Assembly (NCBI RefSeq): GCF_039880525.1
Contig: NZ_CP156989.1
Location: 1,302,001 to 1,366,000, forward strand
Length of the DNA: 64,000 nt
Reading direction: 5' to 3'
Source of the DNA: Agrococcus sp. ProA11
GTDB taxonomy: Bacteria; Actinomycetota; Actinomycetes; Actinomycetales; Microbacteriaceae
The notes under the pieces were generated by a model. That model was not told the origin of the DNA and searched no databases. It saw only the letters and a list, made by a program, of their open reading frames with translations. Made by a program: the position numbers and the translations under genes. Every line of letters begins with the position of its first letter. Position 1 is the stretch's first letter. This document shows positions 22,984 to 30,450 of this stretch, in pieces.

Positions 22984-23065
22984 TGCCGGTGGTGGGACTC
23001 GAACCCACAATCCTTGCGGAAGCGCAGTTTGAGTGCGCCGCGTATGCCAATTCCGCCACACCGGC
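22984..23065 (-). tRNA. tRNA-Leu (anticodon CAA)
   Basis: Read on the - strand it folds as an 82-base class II tRNA: acceptor GCCGGTG/CACCGGC, D arm with GGAATTGGC, anticodon stem GCGCA/TGCGC with loop CTCAAAC (anticodon CAA, reads UUG), a long variable arm (about 13 bases) and T arm GTGGG-TTCGAGT-CCCAC. The discriminator is A, as leucine tRNAs need. The 3' CCA is not encoded and must be added after transcription. UUG is a rare leucine codon in this high-GC sequence, though TTG is also used as a start codon nearby. Confidence 0.95.
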
Positions 23066-23098
23066 CGACGGGACGGAAGGCGTGCCCGCGACGAAGAC

Positions 23099-23104
23099 TA
23101 GGCT
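23099..23104 (+). promoter_or_regulatory. -10 box TAGGCT of pdtaR
   Basis: TAGGCT ends seven bases before the pdtaR ATG. No ribosome-binding site lies between, so the mRNA is likely leaderless. Confidence 0.55.
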
Positions 23105-23111
23105 AGTCGAC

Positions 23112-23759
23112 ATGACCGACGACCTCTTCGCCGAGCCGCAGCTCGACACCGCTGACGCTGGTGACGCTCCCGCATCCGCCGCCCGCACCGTCCTCGTCGC
23201 CGAGGACGAGTCGCTGATCCGGCTCGACATCGTCGAGACGCTCCAGGCGGCCGGCTACCGGGTCGTGGGGGAGGCGGGCGACGGTGAGCGTGCCGTCGAG
23301 CTCGCCACCGAGCTCCGACCGGATCTGATCGTGATGGATGTGAAGATGCCGAAGATGGACGGCATCAGCGCCGCCGAGAAGATCGGTGCCGCGAAGATCG
23401 CGCCGGTCGTGCTGCTCACGGCCTTCAGCCAGAAGGAGCTCGTGGAGCGCGCGAGCGAGGCGGGCGCGCTCGCCTACGTCGTCAAGCCGTTCACCCAGAA
23501 CGACCTGCTGCCCGCGATCGAGATCGCGCTGGCCCGCTGGGACCAGATCCGCACGCTCGAGTCCGAGGTCGCCGATCTCGCCGACCGCTTCGAGACCCGC
23601 AAGGTCGTCGACCGGGCGAAGGGCCTGCTCAACCAGCGCATGGGGCTCTCGGAGCCCGAGGCCTTCCGCTGGATCCAGAAGGCGTCGATGGATCGCCGCC
23701 TCACCATGGCCGAGGTCGCCCACGCCGTCATCGAGCAGCTGGACCCCAAGAAGAAGTAG
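23112..23759 (+). CDS. pdtaR: ANTAR-domain response regulator (transcription antiterminator)
   Basis: A receiver domain joined to an RNA-binding ANTAR domain. When phosphorylated, such proteins bind paired stem-loops in mRNA and prevent termination. After a 25-residue tail the receiver (about 26-140) has D76 in DLIVMDVKMP as the phosphate acceptor and K near position 128 in VVKPF. The ANTAR domain (about 150-208) has the pattern RKVVDRAKGLLNQRMGLSE. Start ATG 23112 is supported by the -10 box; a longer upstream frame crosses the tRNA. The cognate kinase is not next to it. Likely orthologue of mycobacterial PdtaR (Rv1626). Confidence 0.9.
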   Translation: MTDDLFAEPQLDTADAGDAPASAARTVLVAEDESLIRLDIVETLQAAGYRVVGEAGDGERAVELATELRPDLIVMDVKMPKMDGISAAEKIGAAKIAPVVLLTAFSQKELVERASEAGALAYVVKPFTQNDLLPAIEIALARWDQIRTLESEVADLADRFETRKVVDRAKGLLNQRMGLSEPEAFRWIQKASMDRRLTMAEVAHAVIEQLDPKKK

Positions 23760-23809
23760 CAGCCCGCCCGCGCCGCCCTCTCGCGCGCCCGCCAACCCGC
23801 CACCAGCGG

Positions 23810-23865
23810 CGCGTGTCAGGTTGTTGTCCTCGATCGGCCCCGGAACAGCAACAAGCTGACACGCG
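23810..23865. repeat. 17-base inverted repeat between convergent pdtaR and thioesterase genes
   Basis: Left arm 23810-23826 (CGCGTGTCAGGTTGTTG) and right arm 23849-23865 (CAACAAGCTGACACGCG) are complementary at 16 of 17 positions, with a 22-base loop. It sits in a 137-base gap where two genes end against each other, so a bidirectional terminator is the simplest reading. The stem is unusually long and richer in A and T than its surroundings, and has no T-run. Confidence 0.6.
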
Positions 23866-23896
23866 GCCGCGTGCGGGTGCGTGCGGCGGGCGCTGG

Positions 23897-24328
23897 TCAG
23901 CGGGACTTGATGAAGTTCGTGATGCGCAGCGTCGACGCGCGCCTGCCCTCGTCGTCGGTGCAGACGATCTCGTGCACCGTCATCGAGCGGCCTAGGTGCA
24001 CGGCGCGGCACTCGGCCGTCACCCATCCGCTCGTGATCGAGCGCGTGTGCGTGGCGTTGATGTCGGTGCCGACGGCGTAGCGCTCCTCACCGGCGTGGAT
24101 GTTCGCGCTGATCGAGCCGAGCGTCTCGGCGATCACGCAGTACGCGCCGCCATGCACGAACCCGACCGGCTGGGTATTGCCCTCGGCAGGCATCCGCGCG
24201 ATCGAGTGCTCCGCCGAGAGCTGCAGGAACTCGATGCCCATGCGCTCGGCGAGCTGCCCTCCGGGCTTGCCGTCGCGGCGCTCGATCAGGGCCTTCGTGG
24301 CCGCATCTGGCTCGCTCGGCAGGTGCAC
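23897..24328 (-). CDS. Hotdog-fold thioesterase, PaaI/YdiI type
   Basis: Likely cleaves an acyl-CoA thioester; the substrate cannot be told from sequence. The 143 residues make one hotdog domain. The active-site pattern GFVHGGAYCVIAETLGS has H59-G-G and the acidic E68 on the central helix, as in PaaI-type enzymes. It is transcribed away from polA with 50 bases between the starts. Its end faces pdtaR across the inverted repeat. In actinobacteria genes of this type often sit next to polA. Confidence 0.85.
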   Translation of the reverse strand: MHLPSEPDAATKALIERRDGKPGGQLAERMGIEFLQLSAEHSIARMPAEGNTQPVGFVHGGAYCVIAETLGSISANIHAGEERYAVGTDINATHTRSITSGWVTAECRAVHLGRSMTVHEIVCTDDEGRRASTLRITNFIKSR

Positions 24329-24365
24329 GGGACTCCGCTCGGTGGGGGCTGTCGGCGGCCGGGGC

Positions 24366-24371
24366 TAGGCT
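24366..24371 (+). promoter_or_regulatory. -10 box TAGGCT of polA
   Basis: TAGGCT ends seven bases before the GTG start of polA, with no ribosome-binding site between. Predicted leaderless start. Confidence 0.55.
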
Positions 24372-24378
24372 GGCTGCC

Positions 24379-27024
24379 GTGTCGGACACGAAGCCTACCC
24401 TCATGGTCATCGACGGCCATTCGCTCGCATTCCGGGCGTTCTTCGCCCTGCCGCTGGAGAATTTCGTCAACTCCGAAGGCCAGCACACGAACGCCATCCA
24501 CGGGTTCCTGTCGATGCTCCTGAAGCTGCTGCAGGACCACAAGCCCACCCACCTCGCGGTGGCGTTCGACATCTCCCGGTTCTCGTTCCGCACCCGCGAG
24601 TACCCGGAGTACAAGGGCACGCGCGACGAGACGCCCAAGGAGTTCAAGGGGCAGGTGCCGCTGCTCGAGGAGGCGCTGCACGCGATGGGCGTGCGCACCA
24701 TCTCGAAGGAGGACTACGAGGCCGACGACATCCTCGCCACCCTCTCGGTCGAGGGGCCGAAGGCGGGCATGGACGTCTTCGTCGTCTCCGGCGACCGCGA
24801 CACGATCCAGCTCGTGAACGAGCACGTGACGCTGCTGTACCCGGCGGTGCGCGGCGTCTCCGAGCTCAAGCACTATACGCCGGAGACCGTGCGGGAGCGC
24901 TACGGGATCGAGCCCGAGCAGTACCCCGAGATCGCCGCCCTCGTGGGCGAGACGAGCGACAACCTCACCGGCATCGACAAGGTGGGCGAGAAGACGGCGG
25001 TGAAGTGGATCACGCAGTACGGCACCGTCGCCAACCTGCTCGAGCACGCCGACGAGATCAAGGGCGTGGTCGGCAACAACCTGCGCGAGCAGCGCGAGCG
25101 CGCCGAGCGCAACCGGCGCCTGAACCGCCTGCTGACGGATGTCGACCTGGGCGTGGCGCCGGCAGAGCTGGAGCGCGGGCCGGTGGACGAGGCGGCGCTG
25201 CGCGAGGTGTTCCAGCGGCTGCAGTTCCGCACGCTGCTCGACCGCGTGCTGAAGCTGGAGGGCTCCGGCGTCGCCGCCGCGACGCTCGAGCCGCAGGTGC
25301 AGGCTCCGGCGGTGCAGAAGCTGGTCGACGAGGAGCTCGACCTGTGGCTGTCGCGGGCGAAGGGCACGGTCGCCGTGTCGATCGCGCCGGACGGCGCAGG
25401 GGGCATCAGCGGCTTCGGCGTCGCGACCCAGGGCGCGAGCGCCTACGTTCCCTACAAGCCGGGCACGGGGGACTACGTCGGCTTCACCGAGTGGCTCGCG
25501 TCCGACGCGCCGAAGGCGCTGCACGACGTGAAGGCCTCGACGAAGGTGCTCGCGCATGCCGGGCTCGCGCTCGGCGGCGCCGTGCACGACACCCGCGTCG
25601 CCGCCTGGCTCACCACACCGACGGCGCCGCCCAAGACCTTCGAGCTCGACTGGCAGACCGAGGCGCTGCTGGGCGCCACCCTGCCAGCGCCGAACCCCAA
25701 CCAGCTGATCCCGGAGATCGAGCCGGAGGAGCTCGGCACGGTCGCATGGCTCACGGGGGAGCTCTCGCGGGCGCAGCGGCCGCGCATCGACGCGGGCACG
25801 CTGGGCGTGCTCGACGACATCGAGCTGCCGCTCATGCCCGCGCTCGTGCGGATGGAGCAGCAGGGCGTGCAGATGGACGCCGGCGTGCTGCAGCGCATCC
25901 ACGACCAGATGCGCGAGCGCGCGGCCGGCCACGCCGAGGCCGCCTACGCCGAGATCGGTCACGAGGTGAACCTCGGCAGCCCGAAGCAGCTGCAGACCGT
26001 GCTCTTCGACGAGCTCGACATGCCGAAGACGCGCGCGACGAAGACCGGCTACTCGACCGACGCGCAGTCGCTCGCCGATCTGCAGGAGACCAACCCGCAC
26101 CCGTTCCTGGGCCTGCTGCTGCAGCACCGCGAGACCACGAAGCTCGCGCAGATCATCGAGACGCTGCTGAAGGCGATCCAGGACGACGGCCGCATCCGCA
26201 CCCGCTACGACCAGACCGGCTCGGCATCCGGTCGGCTCTCGTCGAACGACCCGAACCTGCAGAACATCCCGGTGCGCACCGAGGTGAGCCGCGAGATCCG
26301 CTCGGCCTTCGTCCACGGCGCCGAGTTCGAGACGCTGCTGACCGCCGACTACTCCCAGATCGAGATGCGCATCATGGCGCACCTCTCCGGCGATGAGGGC
26401 CTCATCGAGGCGTTCCTGTCGGGGGAGGACCTGCACCGCTTCGTCGGCAGCCGCATCTTCGGCGTCGAGCCGAGCGAGGTGACGGCGCTGCAGCGCGTGA
26501 AGGTCAAGGCGATGAGCTACGGCCTGGCCTACGGCTTGAGCGCGTTCGGGCTCTCCAAGCAGCTGCGCATCACGCAGGCCGAGGCGAAGCAGCTCATGCT
26601 CGAGTACTTCGAGCGCTTCGGCGGCATCCGCGACTACCTGCGCGGCGTCGTCATGCAGGCGAAGGACGACGGCTACACGACCACGATCTTCGGTCGTCGC
26701 CGCCCGTTCCCCGACCTCACCTCCTCCAACCGGGTGCTGCGCGAGAACGCCGAGCGGCAGGCGCTCAACTCGCCCATCCAGGGCTCGGCCGCCGACATCA
26801 TCAAGCGGGCCATGATCGCCATCGACCGCCGCATCATCGACGAGGGCCTCGGCTCGCGGATGCTGTTGCAGGTGCACGACGAGCTGGTCTTCGAGGTCGC
26901 CGGCGGCGAGCGGGAGACGCTCGAGGCGATCGTGCGCGAGGAGATGGGCGGTGCCGCCGAGCTGTCCGTGCCGCTCGAGGTGCAGGTCGGTGTCGGCGCG
27001 AACTGGGATGCCGCGGCCCACTAG
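24379..27024 (+). CDS. polA: DNA polymerase I
   Basis: Fills gaps and removes RNA primers during replication and repair. The 881 residues contain the 5'-nuclease domain (about 1-300), an exonuclease-like middle domain (about 310-490) and the polymerase domain. Polymerase motifs are intact: motif A with D657 (DYSQIEMR), motif B KVKAMSYGLAYGLSAFG, and motif C with D834 (VHDELVF). The middle domain has lost the acidic residues needed for proofreading: the strand that normally carries D and E reads GTVAVSIAPDG. This loss is common in actinobacterial PolA. The GTG start follows a -10 box at leaderless spacing. Confidence 0.96.
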   Translation: MSDTKPTLMVIDGHSLAFRAFFALPLENFVNSEGQHTNAIHGFLSMLLKLLQDHKPTHLAVAFDISRFSFRTREYPEYKGTRDETPKEFKGQVPLLEEALHAMGVRTISKEDYEADDILATLSVEGPKAGMDVFVVSGDRDTIQLVNEHVTLLYPAVRGVSELKHYTPETVRERYGIEPEQYPEIAALVGETSDNLTGIDKVGEKTAVKWITQYGTVANLLEHADEIKGVVGNNLREQRERAERNRRLNRLLTDVDLGVAPAELERGPVDEAALREVFQRLQFRTLLDRVLKLEGSGVAAATLEPQVQAPAVQKLVDEELDLWLSRAKGTVAVSIAPDGAGGISGFGVATQGASAYVPYKPGTGDYVGFTEWLASDAPKALHDVKASTKVLAHAGLALGGAVHDTRVAAWLTTPTAPPKTFELDWQTEALLGATLPAPNPNQLIPEIEPEELGTVAWLTGELSRAQRPRIDAGTLGVLDDIELPLMPALVRMEQQGVQMDAGVLQRIHDQMRERAAGHAEAAYAEIGHEVNLGSPKQLQTVLFDELDMPKTRATKTGYSTDAQSLADLQETNPHPFLGLLLQHRETTKLAQIIETLLKAIQDDGRIRTRYDQTGSASGRLSSNDPNLQNIPVRTEVSREIRSAFVHGAEFETLLTADYSQIEMRIMAHLSGDEGLIEAFLSGEDLHRFVGSRIFGVEPSEVTALQRVKVKAMSYGLAYGLSAFGLSKQLRITQAEAKQLMLEYFERFGGIRDYLRGVVMQAKDDGYTTTIFGRRRPFPDLTSSNRVLRENAERQALNSPIQGSAADIIKRAMIAIDRRIIDEGLGSRMLLQVHDELVFEVAGGERETLEAIVREEMGGAAELSVPLEVQVGVGANWDAAAH

Positions 27025-27049
27025 CAGCCGCGCTCAGGCACGCGGCATC

Positions 27050-27055
27050 TAGGCT
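27050..27055 (+). promoter_or_regulatory. -10 box TAGGCT of the LLM oxidoreductase gene
   Basis: TAGGCT ends six bases before the ATG. GGAGGG lies between the box and the start but would be at or before the 5' end of a transcript, so it may not serve as a ribosome-binding site. Confidence 0.5.
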
Positions 27056-27061
27056 GGAGGG

Positions 27062-28072
27062 ATGACTGCTGACGCGCTCCACTACGGCCTGTTCATCCCG
27101 CAGGGCTGGCGACTCGACCTGGTGGGCATCGATCCCGCCGAGCAGTGGCAGCGGATGCTGCAGGTCGCGCAGGCCGCCGACGCCGGCGCATGGGACTCGG
27201 TGTGGGTCTACGACCACTTCCACACCACGCCACAGCCGACGCAGGAGGCCACGCATGAGGCGTGGACCCTCATGGCGGCGCTGGCGGCGACGACGGATCG
27301 CGTGCGGCTCGGCCAGATGTGCACGTGCATGGGCTATCGCAACCCCGCCTACCTGGCGAAGGTCGCGGCGACGGTCGACGTGATCTCCGGCGGCCGCGTC
27401 GAGTTCGGCATCGGCGCCGGCTGGTACGAGCACGAGTGGCGCGCCTACGGCTACGGCTTCCCGGGCGTGGGCGAGCGCATCTCCGCACTGCGCGACGGCG
27501 TGCAGCTCATCCAGCGTCTGTGGGCCGACGGCGAGGCGTCGATCGAGTCGGAGACCTTCACGATCGACGGTGCGATCTGCCAGCCGCAGCCGCTGCAGGC
27601 CGGCCGCGACGGCAAGCCGCGCATCCCCACGTGGATCGCCGGCGGCGGCGAGAAGCGCACGCTGCGCTACGCGGCGAAGTGGGCGGATGCCACGAACTTC
27701 GGCGGCAGCCCCGAGCAGTTCGCGCGCAAGCGCGACATCCTGCACCAGCACCTCGAGCGCGAGGGCAGGGATGCGGCGGAGGTGCGGCTGACCTCCAACC
27801 TCAACATCATCGTGCGAGAGACCGAGGCGGAAGCGCAGCGAGTCGTCGACGCCGTGCAGGCGCGGGCGGACTCCGCGATGCCCGCCGAGCACGCGGGCAC
27901 GGGCTTCTCGAGCAAGGGCGCGGTCGTCGGCACGCCGCAGCAGGTGCTCGACCACGTCGGTGCGCTGCGCGAGGCGGGCCTGGGAACGCTCATCGTCTAC
28001 ATGCCGGAGCTCGCCTACGACCGCACCGGCATGGAGCTGTTCGAGCGCGAGGTCATGCCCGCGCTCGCGTGA
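27062..28072 (+). CDS. F420-dependent LLM-class oxidoreductase
   Basis: A 336-residue luciferase-like TIM-barrel oxidoreductase. Features of the F420-binding branch: YGLFIPQGW at the start, VWVYDHFH (about residue 48), the GQMCTCMGYRNPAYLAK loop, and FGIGAGWYEHEW near 120. C-terminal TGFSSKGAVVGTPQQVLDH is typical. The substrate is unknown, and use of F420 rather than FMN is inferred from the family. It is alone on its promoter between polA and the DUF885 gene. Confidence 0.88.
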   Translation: MTADALHYGLFIPQGWRLDLVGIDPAEQWQRMLQVAQAADAGAWDSVWVYDHFHTTPQPTQEATHEAWTLMAALAATTDRVRLGQMCTCMGYRNPAYLAKVAATVDVISGGRVEFGIGAGWYEHEWRAYGYGFPGVGERISALRDGVQLIQRLWADGEASIESETFTIDGAICQPQPLQAGRDGKPRIPTWIAGGGEKRTLRYAAKWADATNFGGSPEQFARKRDILHQHLEREGRDAAEVRLTSNLNIIVRETEAEAQRVVDAVQARADSAMPAEHAGTGFSSKGAVVGTPQQVLDHVGALREAGLGTLIVYMPELAYDRTGMELFEREVMPALA

Positions 28073-28125
28073 GCCCGTGCGGGCGGGCGCGCGCGACCTG
28101 GGAATGCGGCAGGCGCCGGCGGCCG

Positions 28126-28131
28126 TAGGCT
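28126..28131 (+). promoter_or_regulatory. -10 box TAGGCT of the DUF885 gene
   Basis: TAGGCT ends seven bases before the ATG at 28139. Same arrangement as at polA, pdtaR and rpe. Confidence 0.55.
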
Positions 28132-28138
28132 GGAGGGC

Positions 28139-29836
28139 ATGACAGACGAGAACGTCGGCGCATCGTCGCGCCCCCAGACCGACATCGACCGCATCGCGGA
28201 GGACTACGTGCACCGCAGCGCGGCGCTCAACCCCGAGATCAACGTCTACGTCGGCCTCGAAGGAGACAAGGCCGGCTACGGCGACTACTCGCCAGCCGGG
28301 CGCCAGCAGGCGACCGAGCTCGCGCGGGATGCGCTCGGCAAGCTCGCGGCAGCGGAGCCGGTCGATGACATCGACTGGGTCACGAAGACCGACCTCGCGC
28401 GCGAGCTGCAGCTCGAGATCGACATCGAGGCCGCGGGCTGGAACGATCGCGACCTCAACAACCTCGCGAGCCCCGCGAGCGGCATCCGCGACATCTTCGA
28501 CCTGATGCCGACAGCGGCCGACGACGACTGGGACGCCATCGCGCAGCGCATGCGCAACGTGCCGGACGCCTTCGAGGGCTACATCGCGTCGCTGCGCGCC
28601 GGCATCGCGAACGGCAACACACCCGCAGCGCGGCAGATCGACAACGTGCTGGCCCAGTTCGAGGACTACGGGCCCGGCATCGGCTTCTTCCACGACTTCG
28701 CCGCGCGCGCCAAGGCGGGCGAGGCCGACCTGCCCGAGTCGCTGCAGCGCGATCTCGCGAAGGCAGCGGGCGAGGCCACGGAGGCGCACGAGCGCTTCGC
28801 CACCTTCCTGCGCGACGAGCTGGCGGCCGCGGCCAACCCCGTGGACGCCGTCGGGCGCGAGTTCTACTCGCTCATGTCGCGACGCTTCCTCGGCGCCGAG
28901 GTCGACCTGGACGAGACCTACGCATGGGGCATCGAGGAGCTCGACCGCATGCGCAGCGAGCAGGAGGCGATCGCGCAGGAGATCAAGCCCGGCGCGACCG
29001 TGCAGGAGGCGATCGAGCACCTCGACGGTGACGAGAGCCGCAAGCTGCACGGCACCGACGCGCTCAAGGCCTGGATGCAGCGCACGAGCGACCAGGCCGT
29101 CGAGGAGCTCGGCCGCACGCACTTCGACATCGCCGAGCCCATCAAGGCGCTCGAGTGCATGATCGCGCCCACCGAGACCGGCGGCATCTACTACACCGGC
29201 CCCGCCGACGACTTCTCGCGCCCGGGCCGCATGTGGTGGTCGGTGCCGAAGGGTGTCACGGAGTTCGACACCTGGCGCGAGCTCACCACCGTTTACCACG
29301 AGGGCGTCCCCGGCCATCACCTGCAGATCGCCCAGCAGACCTACAACCGCGGCGAGCTCAACCTGTGGCGTCGCGCCTTCGCCGGCACCAGCGGCCACGC
29401 GGAGGGCTGGGCGCTCTACGCGGAGCGGCTGATGGAGTCGCTCGGCTACCTCGACGACCCGGCCGACCGGCTCGGGATGCTGGATGGCCAGCGCATGCGC
29501 GCGGCGCGCGTCGTGCTCGACATCGGCGTGCACCTCGGCAAGCCGCGCCTGGACGGCACCGGCGAGTGGGACTTCGACTACGCCTTCGACTTCATGCGGC
29601 AGAACGTCAACATGAACGAGCCCTTCGTGCGCTTCGAGGTCAACCGCTACTTCGGCTGGCCGGGTCAGGCGCCCTCGTACAAGATCGGCCAGCGCATCTT
29701 TGAGCAGATCCGCGATGCTGCGCAGGACGCCGAGGGCGACGCCTTCGACCTCAAGCGCTTCCACATGCGCGTGCTGAACATCGGCGGCGTCGGCCTGGAC
29801 ACGCTGCGCCAGGCGGTGCTGCGTGGTGGCGCCTAG
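28139..29836 (+). CDS. DUF885 family protein, putative zinc metallopeptidase
   Basis: A 565-residue cytoplasmic protein with no signal peptide. The zinc-site pattern of the DUF885 family is present as H387-E388 and H393-H394 in YHEGVPGHHLQ, followed by a helix with GTSGHAEGWALYAE (near 415-428) carrying further conserved H and E residues. The fold resembles M32-type carboxypeptidases; peptidase activity is inferred, not shown. The N-terminal half is helical and poorly conserved. The TAG stop overlaps a possible -10 box for the next small gene. Confidence 0.85.
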   Translation: MTDENVGASSRPQTDIDRIAEDYVHRSAALNPEINVYVGLEGDKAGYGDYSPAGRQQATELARDALGKLAAAEPVDDIDWVTKTDLARELQLEIDIEAAGWNDRDLNNLASPASGIRDIFDLMPTAADDDWDAIAQRMRNVPDAFEGYIASLRAGIANGNTPAARQIDNVLAQFEDYGPGIGFFHDFAARAKAGEADLPESLQRDLAKAAGEATEAHERFATFLRDELAAAANPVDAVGREFYSLMSRRFLGAEVDLDETYAWGIEELDRMRSEQEAIAQEIKPGATVQEAIEHLDGDESRKLHGTDALKAWMQRTSDQAVEELGRTHFDIAEPIKALECMIAPTETGGIYYTGPADDFSRPGRMWWSVPKGVTEFDTWRELTTVYHEGVPGHHLQIAQQTYNRGELNLWRRAFAGTSGHAEGWALYAERLMESLGYLDDPADRLGMLDGQRMRAARVVLDIGVHLGKPRLDGTGEWDFDYAFDFMRQNVNMNEPFVRFEVNRYFGWPGQAPSYKIGQRIFEQIRDAAQDAEGDAFDLKRFHMRVLNIGGVGLDTLRQAVLRGGA

Positions 29837-29845
29837 CGTGACCGC

Positions 29846-30313
29846 GTGACCGCCGTCGAGGCGGCAGCCGAGCAGCGCGAGCCCGTCGAGCACTTCGACC
29901 AGCTCGCGCTGCTCGAGGTCGCGGCGCTGGGGGCCCATGCGGGGGAGCCGATCGCGGTGTGCGATCGCGCCCGCGCCGAGGCGCAGCGGCTCATCGCCGC
30001 GGAGCCGCCGATCGAGGCCCCGCCGACCGGCTTCCGGGCGCTCCTGCACGGCCGTCGCGCCGAGCGCGAGCAGGAGGCGCGGCTCGACGCCTGGCACGAC
30101 GCACTCGACGCGCTCGAGGCCGAGACGGAGGCTGCCATCGGCCGCTGGCGCTCGTCGACCGATCCGGCGCTGCTCGCCGTCGCGACCGCAGACCGGGACG
30201 CCGCCATCCGTTCGCTCGTCGAGCGCGGCCTGTTCGACGCCGCACTCGGTGCGTCGATGTGCGCCGAGCCGCTGGGCACGATGCTCGTCCGATCGGCGCT
30301 CGCGCACGACTGA
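29846..30313 (+). CDS. Hypothetical protein, helical, 155 residues
   Basis: I do not recognise this protein. It is soluble, rich in Ala, Glu and Arg, and predicted to be almost all helix, with likely coiled-coil stretches around residues 70-105. There is no signal peptide or membrane segment, and a single pair of cysteines (C39, C141). GTG 29846 lies six bases after TAGCGT (29834-29839), which overlaps the previous stop, so it may be a leaderless mRNA. Codon use looks like that of its neighbours (G or C in most third positions), supporting a real gene. The rpsA promoter begins right after its stop. Confidence 0.7.
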   Translation: MTAVEAAAEQREPVEHFDQLALLEVAALGAHAGEPIAVCDRARAEAQRLIAAEPPIEAPPTGFRALLHGRRAEREQEARLDAWHDALDALEAETEAAIGRWRSSTDPALLAVATADRDAAIRSLVERGLFDAALGASMCAEPLGTMLVRSALAHD

Positions 30314-30320
30314 GCCTCGG

Positions 30321-30349
30321 TTGTCGGCAGTCTCAGCCCGGTGTAGGCT
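30321..30349 (+). promoter_or_regulatory. Housekeeping promoter of rpsA
   Basis: TTGTCG (30321-30326) and TAGGCT (30344-30349) are separated by exactly 17 bases. This is the best-formed SigA-type promoter in the window. The start of transcription should be near 30356, giving a 5' leader of about 95 bases, unlike the leaderless genes around it. Confidence 0.8.
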
Positions 30350-30362
30350 TGCTGGGTCACTC

Positions 30363-30377
30363 GTGTGGTGACCACAC
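30363..30377 (+). promoter_or_regulatory. Palindrome in the rpsA leader
   Basis: GTGTGGTGACCACAC is a perfect palindrome with one central base, about seven bases after the predicted transcription start. It could be a repressor-binding site or, as RNA, a five-pair hairpin with a GTGAC loop. Confidence 0.5.
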
Positions 30378-30450
30378 CAATCCGAATCGCTGGATGCGCA
30401 TCCGTATGCCCTCCGGCCCGACGTCCCCCATCAAAGGCAACTTGAACTCT

